32,228 nucleotides of DNA from Thermoleophilia bacterium (GCA_020053595.1 JAGVMV010000026.1:1-32228); one strand, 5' to 3'; counted from the first letter of the stretch, positions 22,818 to 31,792 are shown. A program made the numbers and translations. Notes: a model not told the origin generated them from the letters alone.

Positions 22818-23090
22818 ATGGACAACACGACCATAATCGGCCTGGGGTCGATGGCGATGGCTGGTTTGACGATGGCGATCGGATCGATCGCGCCGGCGCT
22901 CGCCGAGGGGCGGGCGGTTTCACGGGCGCTTCAATCCATCGCCCAGCAACCGGACGAAGCGGACATCCTGTCGCGCATCCTGTTCGTGGGCCTGGCGATG
23001 ATCGAATCCATCGCCATTTACTGCTTCGTCATCTCCATCATCCTGATCTTTGTCAATCCATTCTGGGAAAAGATGTCGGCGGGAGGTTAG
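22818..23090 (+). CDS. atpE: N-type ATPase subunit c
   Basis: A 90-residue hairpin of two membrane helices, the rotor ring subunit. Helix 1 has GSIAPALAEGRAVSRAL with E30 at the position of Gln32 of the Ilyobacter tartaricus Na+ ring. Helix 2 has MIESIAIYCFVI with E63, S64 and Y68 matching the Na+ site residues E65, S66 and Y70; the Thr67 position is Ile65. Two carboxylates in one site are known in other rings. N-ATPases often have large rings, but stoichiometry cannot be read here. The start has AGGAGG nearby. Confidence 0.95.
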   Translation: MDNTTIIGLGSMAMAGLTMAIGSIAPALAEGRAVSRALQSIAQQPDEADILSRILFVGLAMIESIAIYCFVISIILIFVNPFWEKMSAGG

Positions 23091-23094
23091 CCAG

Positions 23095-23895
23095 TTGAAG
23101 ATCGACCTTTTCACGCTGTTCGCCCAAATAGTCAATTTCCTGATCCTGATGCTGCTGCTGAAGCGTTATCTCTACCGGCCCATCATCAGGACCATGGACG
23201 AGCGCGAGCGCCGCATAGGCGCCAGTCTCGAGGAAGCCGAGCGGAAGGAGAGCGAAGCCCAGCGCGAGGCCGCGGTCTGCCATGCCGAACGCCAGGAAAT
23301 CGAGGACAAGCGCGGTGAAATGCTTTCGATGGCCCAGGCGGCGGCGGAAACCTGGCGGCGCGACCTGATCCAGCAGGCACGCGAAGAGGTCGAGGAGCGG
23401 CAGCTACACTGGCGCCAGGCGATCGAGCGGGAAAAGGAGTCTTTCCTGCGTGACCTGCGCCAGCGAGCCGGTGCCCAGGTCTACGAGATCGCGCGCCGGG
23501 CGCTTGCCGACCTGGCCACGATAGAGCTGGAGCGTCATATCATCGACACCTTTCTCGCACGCCTGCCCGGCCTGGAAAAACCCGGTGCCGACGCGTTCCA
23601 GACGCCGGGAATGGAGGCCACGGCGACCGCTGACCGGCAGGGAGAAACTCAGCGTCGGGAAGCCGTGATCTGCACCGCCTTCGCCATCGATAAGAAGACG
23701 CGCGAGCGGATCGAAAAAGCAGTCCGGGAGCGCCTGGCTGGAGACTTTGACCTGCGCTTCGAGGAATCGCCCGACCTGATCTGCGGTATCGAGCTGCGGG
23801 CCGGCGGCCAAGCCGCCGCCTGGAGCCTGCGCGACTATCTGGAGACTTTGGACGAGAAGATGTCGCTGGCCTTCGCGATTAAAACAGAAGAGTAG
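23095..23895 (+). CDS. atpF: N-type ATPase subunit b with delta-like C-terminus
   Basis: A 266-residue peripheral-stalk subunit. One N-terminal membrane helix (about 4-24), a long charged coiled coil (about 30-150), then a Gly/Pro linker (about 165-190) and a globular C-terminal part (AVICTAFAIDKKTRERIEKAV, LICGIELRAGGQAAAWSL) similar to the delta (OSCP) subunit. The operon has no atpH, so this fusion supplies delta. TTG 23095 is chosen because GGGAGG lies eight bases upstream; the frame extends to 23050 in atpE but without a site. Its stop lies in the first copy of the 52-bp tandem duplication. Confidence 0.9.
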   Translation: MKIDLFTLFAQIVNFLILMLLLKRYLYRPIIRTMDERERRIGASLEEAERKESEAQREAAVCHAERQEIEDKRGEMLSMAQAAAETWRRDLIQQAREEVEERQLHWRQAIEREKESFLRDLRQRAGAQVYEIARRALADLATIELERHIIDTFLARLPGLEKPGADAFQTPGMEATATADRQGETQRREAVICTAFAIDKKTRERIEKAVRERLAGDFDLRFEESPDLICGIELRAGGQAAAWSLRDYLETLDEKMSLAFAIKTEE

Positions 23896-23984
23896 GTTTC
23901 GATTCATGTACTCGCTCGCTAAGGGACCTTGTAAAACAGAAAAATAGGTTTCGATTCATGGAGTTACTCACTAAGGAAGCATGT
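23881..23984. repeat. Tandem 52-bp duplication between atpF and atpA
   Basis: The unit at 23881-23932 (the atpF 3' end, its stop codon and a ribosome-binding-site region) is repeated at 23933-23984 with a few differences. Both begin AAAACAGAA, continue TAGGTTTCGATTCATG and include CTAAGG. The second copy supplies the real atpA start (GTG 23983); the first has TTG followed at once by a stop. The duplication increases the space between atpF and atpA to 87 bp and keeps the cistron order intact. Confidence 0.85.
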
Positions 23985-25539
23985 GAATAAAAAAGAAGAC
24001 ATGGAAGATTTACGCAAGGTAATCGACGAGACCGCTGTCACCATCGACAGCGTGCTCGCCGGCCAGGAGACCGATCTCGAGTTTCACGAGTCGGGCACCG
24101 TCTGTTTTGTTGGCAAGGGCATCGTCCGCATCAAGGGTCTGCCCAATGTGCGCTCCGAGGAGCTGGTCCGTTTCCCGGGGGGAAAACTCGGCATCGCGCT
24201 CAACCTGGAGCCCGACGAGGTCGCGGTCATCCTGCTGGACAAGCGCTCCGGCATCGAAGCCGGCCAGGCGGTAAGCCGCACCGGCCGCGTCGTCGACGTC
24301 CCCGTGAGTGACGGCCTGCTGGGCAGAGTCGTCGACGCCAAGGGCATGCCGCTGGATGGAGGCGGCGCCATCCCGGAGAGTGAACGCCTCCCGATCGAAC
24401 GGCCGGCGCCTTCGATCATGGACCGTTTGCCGGTGACCGTGCCGCTGCAGACGGGCATCCAGGCAATCGATGCGCTGATCCCCATCGGCCGTGGCCAGCG
24501 GGAGCTGATCATCGGCGATCGCCACACCGGCAAGACCGCCATTGCCGTGGACGCTATCATCAACCAGTTTGATAAGGATGTTATTTGTGTTTATTGCGCC
24601 ATGGAGCAGCGCGGTTCGGCAGTGGCGGGGGTCATCGACAACCTGCGGCGCCATGGGGTGATGGAGAAATGTATCGTCGTGGTGGCCTCGGGCGATGACC
24701 CGCTCGGCGTTAGGTTCACCGCCCCTTACGCGGCGACTTCCATGGCGGAATATTTCATGGAAAAGGGACGCGATGTGCTGATCGTCTACGACGACCTGAC
24801 CCGGCACGCGCGGGCTTACCGCGAGTTGTCACTGCTGCTTCGGCGCCCGCCGGCGCGGGAGGCCTACCCCGGCGACATCTTCTACATTCACTCGCGGCTG
24901 CTGGAACGTTCCACCCGACTGACCGAAGAGCTCGGCGGCGGCTCGCTGACGGCGCTGCCCATCGTCGAGACCGAGGCGCAGAACATGTCCGCCTACATAC
25001 CGACTAACCTGATCTCGATTACCGATGGCCAGGTCTACCTTTCACCCAAGCTTTTCCAGGAAGGGGTCATGCCGGCGGTCGATGTGGGCCGGTCGGTATC
25101 CCGCGTCGGCGGCAAGGCCCAGCTGCCGGCATACAAGGCGGTGGCCGGCGACCTGCGGCTTTCCTATTCGCAGTTTGAAGAGCTGGAGACATTCTCGCGC
25201 TTCGGCACCAACCTCGAGGAGGAAACGCGCCGGGCGCTCGAACGAGGCCGCCGCGTCAGGGAGACCCTGAAACAGGCCCAGTTCAGGACAAGAGCTGTTC
25301 CCGAACAGATCGCGGTGCTGCTGGGCGTGACCAGGGGTTATTTCGACAGTCTGCGGATCCCCGACATCACGGCGGCAAAGCGACAGGTGGAGAAAGAAAT
25401 CGAGAACCATCTGCCGGAGCTCTGCCGTGGCATACTTGCGGGGAAAGAGCTGACCGAACAGGACCTCCAGGCGATCAGCGAGCGTATAGAAAACGTCCTT
25501 GATCTGGATTTGAACGAGGAAAATGATGCAGACGCTTGA
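23983..25539 (+). CDS. atpA: N-type ATPase subunit alpha
   Basis: A 518-residue non-catalytic nucleotide-binding subunit. Walker A is GDRHTGKT (178-185), Walker B is in [26 protein letters not shown], and [15 protein letters not shown] follows, all family blocks. The C-terminal helical domain resembles other alphas. GTG 23983 has AAGGA five bases before it; ATG 24001 is a possible alternative. Its 3' end overlaps the ATG of atpG by about 17 bp. Confidence 0.95.
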   Translation: MNKKEDMEDLRKVIDETAVTIDSVLAGQETDLEFHESGTVCFVGKGIVRIKGLPNVRSEELVRFPGGKLGIALNLEPDEVAVILLDKRSGIEAGQAVSRTGRVVDVPVSDGLLGRVVDAKGMPLDGGGAIPESERLPIERPAPSIMDRLPVTVPLQTGIQAIDALIPIGRGQRELIIGDRHTGKTAIAVDAIINQFDKDVICVYCAMEQRGSAVAGVIDNLRRHGVMEKCIVVVASGDDPLGVRFTAPYAATSMAEYFMEKGRDVLIVYDDLTRHARAYRELSLLLRRPPAREAYPGDIFYIHSRLLERSTRLTEELGGGSLTALPIVETEAQNMSAYIPTNLISITDGQVYLSPKLFQEGVMPAVDVGRSVSRVGGKAQLPAYKAVAGDLRLSYSQFEELETFSRFGTNLEEETRRALERGRRVRETLKQAQFRTRAVPEQIAVLLGVTRGYFDSLRIPDITAAKRQVEKEIENHLPELCRGILAGKELTEQDLQAISERIENVLDLDLNEENDADA

Positions 25540-26503
25540 TGAGCTTCGGCGGCGGATAGACAACGCGGATGACATGCAGTCTGTTGTTTCATCGATGAAG
25601 GTGTTGGCGGTAGTCAGTATCCGCCAGTTCGAAAAAGCGCTGGTTTCATTGAACGATTACAATCGCACGGTTGAACTAGGCCTGCAGGCGATCATGCAGA
25701 ACGGGTCCGCGATGTCCGACGCCATGCTGAAAACCGACCTCCCGTTCTTAATGCCTCCTGACCCTGAGAGTGCCGGACGCCGACAGAACAGCAAGGGCGC
25801 CGAGAGCCGCGGCCGTGTTCCGGCTGACCGCACCTGTGCCCTTATATTCGGCTCTGAGCAGGGCCTTTCTGGACAGTTCAACGAGCAGATTGCCGAATTT
25901 GCGCTAAGCGGGATGGAGAAGCTGGGCCTGACAACCGGCAATCGTTCACTGCTGGCCATCGGCGATCATGTGGCGTACCGGCTGAAAAACGCCGGGCTGC
26001 CCGTCGAGCAGACCTTCCCGATCCACGGTACCGCCAAAGCCGTGACGGAGAGCGTCCGCGAAATCTTCCTGTTTCTTGATGGCCTGCGACGGGGAAAAAA
26101 TATTACCCGGATAATCCTTTTCTTCCACAAGCCTCTTTCGGGAGCGCATTATCTGCCACGGATGTCACAGCTATATCCCGTCGAAAGAAGATTCCTGCTT
26201 AATCTGGCGCAGCGGCCCTGGCCATCACCCCGCTCCCGGCCAATGATCACCATGGACCAGGTTCACCTTTTCCGGTATTTGATACGTAATTATCTCCGTA
26301 TTACTATGGAGCGCGCCTTCGTCGAGTCGCTTCTCAGCGAGAACGCCAGCCGGCTCCTGGCCATGCAGGTGGCGGAGAAGAACATCGCCGAGTACATCGA
26401 GGATCTGAAGCACGAATTCAACAATCGCCGCCAGGGAGAGATAACAGCGGAGCTATTGGATATTGTCGCCGGGTCGGAAGCCTTGGCGCAGGATTATCTC
26501 TAA
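25523..26503 (+). CDS. atpG: N-type ATPase subunit gamma
   Basis: A 326-residue central-stalk subunit that couples rotor rotation to the alpha/beta hexamer. The N-terminal helix ([18 protein letters not shown], then [15 protein letters not shown]) and the C-terminal helix ([37 protein letters not shown] in blocks, about 275-318) form the coiled coil. The middle has the Rossmann-like domain ([19 protein letters not shown]). A Pro/Arg-rich insertion lies at about 78-105, making it somewhat longer than usual. Two adjacent Met codons can start it. It is the last gene of the operon and its stop overlaps the stop of the convergent oxidoreductase gene. Confidence 0.9.
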   Translation: MMQTLDELRRRIDNADDMQSVVSSMKVLAVVSIRQFEKALVSLNDYNRTVELGLQAIMQNGSAMSDAMLKTDLPFLMPPDPESAGRRQNSKGAESRGRVPADRTCALIFGSEQGLSGQFNEQIAEFALSGMEKLGLTTGNRSLLAIGDHVAYRLKNAGLPVEQTFPIHGTAKAVTESVREIFLFLDGLRRGKNITRIILFFHKPLSGAHYLPRMSQLYPVERRFLLNLAQRPWPSPRSRPMITMDQVHLFRYLIRNYLRITMERAFVESLLSENASRLLAMQVAEKNIAEYIEDLKHEFNNRRQGEITAELLDIVAGSEALAQDYL

Positions 26504-27750
26504 AAAATCCGCGCCGGGTCGTACAAAGCCGCCCAGGGATTATCCCGGCCGGTGATCAGGTCGGTGAGGATCATCGCCGCGGCACAACTGGTTGTCATCC
26601 CCCAACCGCCGAAGCCGGCCGCAACAAGAACTGAGCGGGACTCCGGCAGCCTGCCGATGAATGGTACCCGGTCAGGGGTCTGCTGGTCCTGGTGGAACCA
26701 GTGGTAGTCGATGTTTCTGACCGGCAACCGCGCCCGGGCGTAGCTCTCCACTCTTGCGAACTGCTTCTGGAAATCCGAGGGACGGAGCTTGTCGTCCCAG
26801 GCGCTGACCAGTAGCAGCGTTTCTTCGCCTGCCTGCTGGTTGCGGATGGATCCGCCATAAGGATCGACGCTGTAATGCAGGCCTTCCGGAACCGGTCCAT
26901 CGAGCCGCATGCCGAGAACAAAACGGCGCCTCGGTGTCAACAGCTCGGCAAACCGCTCACGATGGTAGAAAGGGGTGTTGGTAGCCACAATCACGTTCCC
27001 GGCCCTGATGTCGCCCCGGTCGGTTTTTAGGATGGTTCCTTTACCGGACTTTCCAGTCGCGCCCGCGACGCCTGAAAAATCACCAACAACGCCGGGCGAC
27101 GCATCAACTTCCCCCTTCAATATACCGTCTTCGACAATATCCAGCGCCCGCGTTTCCTCAAAGATGAAACCGCCGGCAGCCACTATCTCCCGGGCCAGGA
27201 AGAGCAGGTAGCGACGGGGGTGGAACTGGGCCTGGTTCTCAAAACGCATGGCCCCTCTGGCAAAGGGCAGCGGGGTCTCGCTGGTATAGGATGCCGGCAA
27301 GCCGAGCCGGCGGGCCTGCTCGACCTCGGCCTTTACCACGGGGATGTTCTCCTCGAACTCTGTGTAAAGAAAGGCGTCAGCCCGTTTGAAATCGCAGTCG
27401 ATGCCGTTGCTCTGGATGATGGAGATGATGCGTTCGAGGGCCGCCATGTTGGCATCGGCGTAGACCTGTGCTTTCTCCTGGCCCAGCGTTCGGGCGAGAA
27501 GGCCGTAGCGCTGGCCGTGCTCGGAAGTGATCTTGCCGAGGGTATAGCCGGTGACGTCCTGCACTATCCGCAGCGTCTCGACGACGGCGACCTTCAGACC
27601 CTGTTGTGAGAGGAAGTAGGCAGCGACCAGCCCGGCGATGCCGCCGCCGGCTACTGCCACGTCAACGGTCAGCTCAGCCGCCAGCGCCTCGTAATCAGTG
27701 GATGGAGTTGTGTCGAGCCAGACGGAGGTGGACTTTCCCCAGAGGCTCAT
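26500..27750 (-). CDS. FAD-dependent oxidoreductase, DAO family
   Basis: A 416-residue flavoprotein of the glycine/D-amino-acid-oxidase (DAO) family. VDVAVAGGGIAGLVAAYFL (about 28-46) is the FAD-binding motif, followed by VAVVETLRI, VTGYTLGKITSEHGQRYG and FENQAQFHPRRYL (about 169-181). Near the end GFGGWGMTTSCAAAMIL is the second cofactor contact. The group often carries a C-terminal Rieske domain; this protein ends at residue 416 without one. The substrate is unknown. It is followed downstream by the convergent atpG, and upstream on the same strand lies a 57-residue Cys protein that could be its partner. Confidence 0.8.
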   Translation of the reverse strand: MSLWGKSTSVWLDTTPSTDYEALAAELTVDVAVAGGGIAGLVAAYFLSQQGLKVAVVETLRIVQDVTGYTLGKITSEHGQRYGLLARTLGQEKAQVYADANMAALERIISIIQSNGIDCDFKRADAFLYTEFEENIPVVKAEVEQARRLGLPASYTSETPLPFARGAMRFENQAQFHPRRYLLFLAREIVAAGGFIFEETRALDIVEDGILKGEVDASPGVVGDFSGVAGATGKSGKGTILKTDRGDIRAGNVIVATNTPFYHRERFAELLTPRRRFVLGMRLDGPVPEGLHYSVDPYGGSIRNQQAGEETLLLVSAWDDKLRPSDFQKQFARVESYARARLPVRNIDYHWFHQDQQTPDRVPFIGRLPESRSVLVAAGFGGWGMTTSCAAAMILTDLITGRDNPWAALYDPARIF

Positions 27751-27764
27751 GCCGGTTGCTGGAT

Positions 27765-27938
27765 TCAGTTAGACGCGGAACTGAGTGAGTCCGGATCCCG
27801 CTCCCAGACCATCTGCAGCTGGTCCGAAACCTGCTCCCCCGTAACCCATTCGTGCTCGCCGGTGGGCGATTCCTCGCACAATCCGGTCACCGGAAGATTG
27901 GTTACGGCCTTGCAGTTCTTGCAAAGGAAACAATCCAT
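27765..27938 (-). CDS. Small Cys-rich protein
   Basis: A 57-residue protein starting at ATG 27938 with a strong GGAGGG site six bases upstream. The N-terminus MDCFLCKNCKAV has C3, C6 and C9, and a fourth Cys is C21, so metal binding is likely. The remainder is acidic (GEHEWVTGEQVSDQL) without Cys. It lies 14 bp upstream of the DAO oxidoreductase on the same strand, suggesting co-transcription. No family or function is recognised. Confidence 0.6.
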   Translation of the reverse strand: MDCFLCKNCKAVTNLPVTGLCEESPTGEHEWVTGEQVSDQLQMVWERDPDSLSSASN

Positions 27939-28011
27939 GCTACCCTCCCTGGAGAAGTGTGACTATTTATATCACACCCGTGGGAAATTTAAACTCCCAT
28001 CAATGAAGATT

Positions 28012-28965
28012 CTACTCCGGCGTCAACATCCCTCTGATGATCACATCCACGGCCTGTTCCTGGCTGAGACCCCTGGCCATCAAGGTTTCCAGTTGTTTGC
28101 TGTCGACGCTGCCAATGGCCGCCTCGTGGGTGACCTTTGCCGTATGGTCGAGCACGTTTACTACCGGCACCGCCCGGGCGCTGGCCCGATCCTGCACGAT
28201 CTCGATGCAATCGACGTGACCGCGGGAACGGCGGCCCGAAGCCTCCATCTCTGAAAAAACCTCGCTGTGCGCCTCGCCGGTGACCGCCACCCGGCTCTTG
28301 ATGACACCACGTGCGTCTTCGCCCTTTAAAAGACACTTCTCCCTGATCCGGATGCTGTCGCTGCCATAACCGTAGACCCTGGCCAGCATCTCGACGACCG
28401 AACCCCCGGCCGCCTCAACTTCGTAGTCGATGTCAAGTTCCCCCACCCGGCCGTCCGTGAGCTGAAAAGAGGTCCTGAGCCGGGCGCCCTCGTCCAGTGT
28501 TATCCGGGCGTGTGGGATGACGCGGACGCCCCCAGTTTCCCCGTGATAATGGACTTCGTCATAGCCGTAGAAGGCATTCCTGCCGATCGCGATCCGGGCC
28601 TTCATCCTGTGCTCCACCTTGACGGCATTGGGGAAGATGCAATGCGCCAGCAGGTTGACTCCAGCGTTCTCGGCGACCTCGCCGGAGATGTTGATGACCT
28701 GCTCACCCTCTGCCGGCAGCACCCCGAAGCAGAGGTGCACGGGGTGTTCGATTTTCACGCCCGGCAGCACGCGGATGCGCAGGTCGATGCCGTTGGCGGT
28801 TTCCTCGGGCTCGACCTCCAGTCCGGGCACCAGGTGCGCGCCGATGACCCGGTTCTGATGCACCACCAGGTGAGCGACCCGGCTGTCCTCGAATGCCGCC
28901 GGATCGCCACGCGCGCGGCTGTACGCTTCAAGCATTTGCCTGTAGTCAGTGGCGTGGGCTTTCAT
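28012..28965 (-). CDS. SufB/SufD-like iron-sulfur scaffold protein
   Basis: A 317-residue SufBD-family protein, the scaffold on which iron-sulfur clusters are built with the SufC ATPase. The beta-helix core is evident (IDLRIRVLPGVKIEHPVHLCFG, RMKARIAIGRNAFYGYDEVHYHG, GGSVVEMLARVYG in blocks) and the C-terminal SVDSKQLETLMARGLSQEQAVDVIIRGML helices are diagnostic. It is shorter than SufB/SufD of E. coli and is the only SufBD with one SufC here, as in the minimal two-gene systems (SmsCB) described from archaea and anaerobes. No SufS, SufU or SufE lies in the window. ATGA overlap with sufC at 28962-28965. Confidence 0.85.
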   Translation of the reverse strand: MKAHATDYRQMLEAYSRARGDPAAFEDSRVAHLVVHQNRVIGAHLVPGLEVEPEETANGIDLRIRVLPGVKIEHPVHLCFGVLPAEGEQVINISGEVAENAGVNLLAHCIFPNAVKVEHRMKARIAIGRNAFYGYDEVHYHGETGGVRVIPHARITLDEGARLRTSFQLTDGRVGELDIDYEVEAAGGSVVEMLARVYGYGSDSIRIREKCLLKGEDARGVIKSRVAVTGEAHSEVFSEMEASGRRSRGHVDCIEIVQDRASARAVPVVNVLDHTAKVTHEAAIGSVDSKQLETLMARGLSQEQAVDVIIRGMLTPE

Positions 28966-29795
28966 TTCTTGTCCTCCAGCGAAGGGTACGACTTGCTGAT
29001 GCAGGGCGCGCAGCGGCCGCGGTAATAATCGACGATCTCCTGGGTGCCGCCGGTTTTAAAAGCGAGACCGCTGCACATCAGCGCGGCGCGGTCGGCGATC
29101 TTCACGACCTCCTCCTCGTGGGTGATCAGGATCACAGAACCGCCGTAATCCCGGATCTCGTAGATCATGCTGATGACGGCGTCCTGGGAGATCATGTCGA
29201 TGCCCGAATCGGGCTCGTCGAGGATGGCCAGCCGGGGGCGCATCGCCAGCACCGACGCCAGTTCGACCTTCTTGCGCTCGCCGCCGCTCAGAGTCCTGTC
29301 CACCATTCGATGAGAGTACTCGGACGGGGTAAGACGCAGCTGCTCCAGGCATTTATCCGCCAGCCCGGCGTCGTGGCCACCGGCATCGCGCACAGCGGCA
29401 TTGGGGCCGCCAGCATCGGGAGCCCCGACAACTGGGGTGGTGGCGCTGTGGCCGCCGGTATCATTGGCGTCGTTGCGGGAGGTGCCACTTCCGAGCAGCA
29501 CAAAATCAGGAACGGGGATCCCCTCGAATCGCGCCGGCTCCTGCCAGGCCAAGGTAATGCCCAACCGGGCGCGCTCATCCATGGGCATGCGGGTGATGTC
29601 GACGCCGTCGAAGCTGATGACTCCGCGGTCGGGTTGATAATCCGGGCTGCCCATAATGGTGAAGGCCAGCGAGCTCTTGCCAGCGCCGTTGGCGCCGAGA
29701 ATACCGAAGATCTCCCCGTCATCGACATGGAAGGAAACGTCATTGATGATCTGCTTGCCGCCCTTTTTCAGATTGATGCCGTCGACGATCAGCAT
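28962..29795 (-). CDS. sufC: SufC-like ATPase with low-complexity insertion
   Basis: A 277-residue ABC-type ATPase of iron-sulfur assembly. Walker A is GANGAGKS (34-41), Q-loop Q85, signature LSGGE (169-173), Walker B LAILDEPDSGID (189-200) and the switch His in LITHEEE. Between the Q-loop region and the signature lies a Gly/Asp/Ala-rich low-complexity insertion (about 103-144, 29364-29489) that SufC normally lacks. ATG 29795 has GGAG seven bases upstream and is followed directly by the family start MLIVDGINL. An in-frame extension up to ATG 29945 contains an 11-residue repeat (YGSNNGLTVTG and variants) and could be translated. Partner: the SufBD protein. Confidence 0.85.
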   Translation of the reverse strand: MLIVDGINLKKGGKQIINDVSFHVDDGEIFGILGANGAGKSSLAFTIMGSPDYQPDRGVISFDGVDITRMPMDERARLGITLAWQEPARFEGIPVPDFVLLGSGTSRNDANDTGGHSATTPVVGAPDAGGPNAAVRDAGGHDAGLADKCLEQLRLTPSEYSHRMVDRTLSGGERKKVELASVLAMRPRLAILDEPDSGIDMISQDAVISMIYEIRDYGGSVILITHEEEVVKIADRAALMCSGLAFKTGGTQEIVDYYRGRCAPCISKSYPSLEDKK

Positions 29796-29818
29796 TTTGC
29801 CGCTCCGGATGTGGTCCG

Positions 29819-29900
29819 TACTGCCATGGCCGGTTACTGTAAGTCCATTGTTACTGCCATAGCCGCTCGGTGTAAGATTCTTCTTGCCATAGATAGTTAT
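29819..29900. repeat. Degenerate 33/30-bp repeats upstream of sufC
   Basis: TACTGCCAT occurs at 29819-29827 and 29852-29860, and a related TTGCCAT at 29884-29890. The units also share GTAAG further on. The period is 33 then 30 bp, a multiple of three, and read on the sufC strand the units code for variants of YGxxNxLTxxG. They lie between sufC and the divergent sfsA. Confidence 0.6.
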
Positions 29901-29945
29901 TTCCGTTTTCGCGTCCTGGCAATCATTTATATGCGATTCTCCCAT

Positions 29946-30674
29946 ATGCAATTCTCCCCACAACTTATTGAAGCTGTCCTCATCCGGCGCTACAAACGCT
30001 TCCTCGCGGATGTTCGACTGGCCGACGACAGCGTCATCACCGCGCACGTGGCGAACACCGGCTCAATGACCGGTCTCGCCACCCCCGGTCTGCGGGTCTG
30101 GCTGCGTGATTCGCAGAATGACGCTCGCAAGTACCGGTACAGTTGGGAGCTGGTGGAAGTGCCGCATGAAGCCGGGCGGGTGGCGCCAAACGTGCTCGTT
30201 TCAGTAAACACGGGGACGGCCAACCTGATCGTCAGGGAAGCGATCGAGCGCGGGCTGGTTGATGAGTTGCGTGGATATGACACAGTTCGCGCCGAGGTCC
30301 GCCATGGCCATAGCCGTCTGGACTTTCTGCTTACAGGAAGAGCGGCGGGTATGGACTGCTACCTGGAGGTCAAAAGCGTCACCCTGGTCAAGAACGGCGT
30401 CGCCCTTTTCCCCGACTCGGTGAGTGCGCGCGGCAGAAAACACCTGGAAGAACTGGGACGCATCGCCGCCGGGGGCCAGCGCGCCGTCGTTTTCTTCTGT
30501 GTGCAACGCGGAGACGCCCATAAGATGCAGCCAGCGGATGCCATCGACCCGGAGTTCGGTCGTACCCTCAGAAGTGTGATGGATTCAGGAGTGGAAGCGA
30601 TTGCCTGGGTGGCGGATATCTCGCCGGCCGGCGTCCGGTTGAGTCACGCCCTGCCAGTGTCAGTTAATAGTTAA
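29946..30674 (+). CDS. sfsA: DNA/RNA nuclease SfsA
   Basis: A 242-residue SfsA protein. Blocks: LIRRYKRFLADVRLADD (OB-like N-terminal domain), TAHVANTGSMTGLATPG (about 36-52), VSVNTGTANLIVREAIERG (about 87-105), SRLDFLLTG, CYLEVKSVTLVKNGVALFPDSVSARGRKHLEEL in blocks (about 139-171, PD-(D/E)xK-like centre) and IAWVADISPAGVRL. Family members bind DNA and have nuclease-like features; the first was found as a sugar fermentation stimulator. ATG 29946 or 29931 (which adds five residues) may start it. It diverges from sufC and converges with the nitronate monooxygenase gene, sharing TTAA at the stops. Confidence 0.9.
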   Translation: MQFSPQLIEAVLIRRYKRFLADVRLADDSVITAHVANTGSMTGLATPGLRVWLRDSQNDARKYRYSWELVEVPHEAGRVAPNVLVSVNTGTANLIVREAIERGLVDELRGYDTVRAEVRHGHSRLDFLLTGRAAGMDCYLEVKSVTLVKNGVALFPDSVSARGRKHLEELGRIAAGGQRAVVFFCVQRGDAHKMQPADAIDPEFGRTLRSVMDSGVEAIAWVADISPAGVRLSHALPVSVNS

Positions 30675-31792
30675 GCTGATGGAGAAGAAGTCGAGTCGGC
30701 TGTTTCCTCCAGCCGGACCTCAGCCTCGTTATACTCTCGCACCAGCGTCTCCATCAACTCATGGACGGAGATGATCTCCGTCGCCCGGTAGGCGTTGGTG
30801 CCGGCGAAGGCAAAGCCGTGCTTCAGCTTGCCGCGCTGGGCGTTCATCAGGGCGAAGAAGATGCAGTAGGGGCTTTCCTTGTAGTCGCAGGTCTTGATGC
30901 AGTGATAGGGGCACTTGTACGGTTTGCGCTTGCCCTCGCTGACGTCATCGAGGAACTGGTTGCGAAGGGCGCGTCCCGGCATCCCCACGGGACTCTTGAT
31001 GACGACCAGGTCGTCTTCGGTCGCGTCTATATAGGTCTGCTTGAACTCGATGGAGGCGTCGCATTCATCGGTGGTGACGAAGCGGCTGCCCATCTGCACC
31101 CCGGCGGCTCCGAGACGCAAAAACTTTGAGATGTCCTCACCGGTGTAGATGCCGCCGGCCGCAATCACCGGAATGGTCACGCCGTGCAGATCCTCGAACG
31201 GTTTCACCTCGGCGATCACCTCGGGGATCAGCTTCTCCAGGGCGTGCGCGGGATCGTCCAGCTCTTCCGGCTTGAAGCCCAGGTGGCCGCCGGCCATCGG
31301 ACCCTCGACCACGACAGCGTCGGGAAGACGTCCGTGATGGTTGGCCCAGCGCTTGCAGAGCACCCTCGCCGCTCTTCCCGAGGAAACGATGGGAACCAGC
31401 TTGGTCTTCATGTTGTCGCCGAGGAGCTGCGGCAGATCCAGCGGCAACCCGCCGCCGGAAAATATCACGTCGATTCCTTCGGAGACGGAAGTCTTGACCA
31501 GGTCGGCGTAGTTGGAGAGCGCCACCATGATGTTGATGCCGATGATGCCCCGGGTACGTTCCCGCGCCTTCCTGATCTCGTTCTTGACCGCCCGGATGTT
31601 GGCTTCCAGGTAATTCTGATAAAAGTCAGACTCGGTCATGCCGATGCCGGCGCCGGCGATGACGCCGATGCCTCCCTCATTGGCCACGGCTGATGCCAGA
31701 CCGGCAAGAGAGATGCCGATTCCCATGCCTCCCTGGATGATGGGAAGCTTCGCCTTCAGGTCTCCAATTGTTAGTTCAGGAAGCTTGTTTAT
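30671..31792 (-). CDS. Nitronate monooxygenase family flavoprotein, probable ATA start
   Basis: An FMN-dependent TIM-barrel enzyme of the nitronate monooxygenase/2-nitropropane dioxygenase/FabK family. MGIGISLAGLASAVANEGG and IPVIAAGGIYTGEDISKFLRLGAAGVQMGSRFV (blocks) bind FMN, VEGPMAGGHLG is a family block, and KCPYHCIKTCDYKESPYC (about 291-310) is a Cys-rich segment seen in anaerobe members. An ATG at 31726 would cut the protein in front of GIGIS and lose LPIIQGGM, part of the barrel. The homologous frame continues upstream through LPELTIGDLKAKLPIIQGG with no ATG, GTG or TTG before a stop at 31814. An ATA at 31792 has AGGGG five bases upstream and is the best start by position. Substrate unknown. 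Confidence 0.8.
   Translation of the reverse strand: MNKLPELTIGDLKAKLPIIQGGMGIGISLAGLASAVANEGGIGVIAGAGIGMTESDFYQNYLEANIRAVKNEIRKARERTRGIIGINIMVALSNYADLVKTSVSEGIDVIFSGGGLPLDLPQLLGDNMKTKLVPIVSSGRAARVLCKRWANHHGRLPDAVVVEGPMAGGHLGFKPEELDDPAHALEKLIPEVIAEVKPFEDLHGVTIPVIAAGGIYTGEDISKFLRLGAAGVQMGSRFVTTDECDASIEFKQTYIDATEDDLVVIKSPVGMPGRALRNQFLDDVSEGKRKPYKCPYHCIKTCDYKESPYCIFFALMNAQRGKLKHGFAFAGTNAYRATEIISVHELMETLVREYNEAEVRLEETADSTSSPSA

Noticed and set aside
24010-24807. Minus-strand 265-residue frame in atpA
   Set aside because: It lies wholly within the conserved alpha subunit gene, has shadow-type composition and no ribosome-binding site.
28893-29930. Long plus-strand open frame before sfsA
   Set aside because: It is antisense to the well-conserved sufC gene and to the start of the SufBD gene, and is continuous with sfsA only because the frame happens to stay open in GC-rich DNA. 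It shows no domain.
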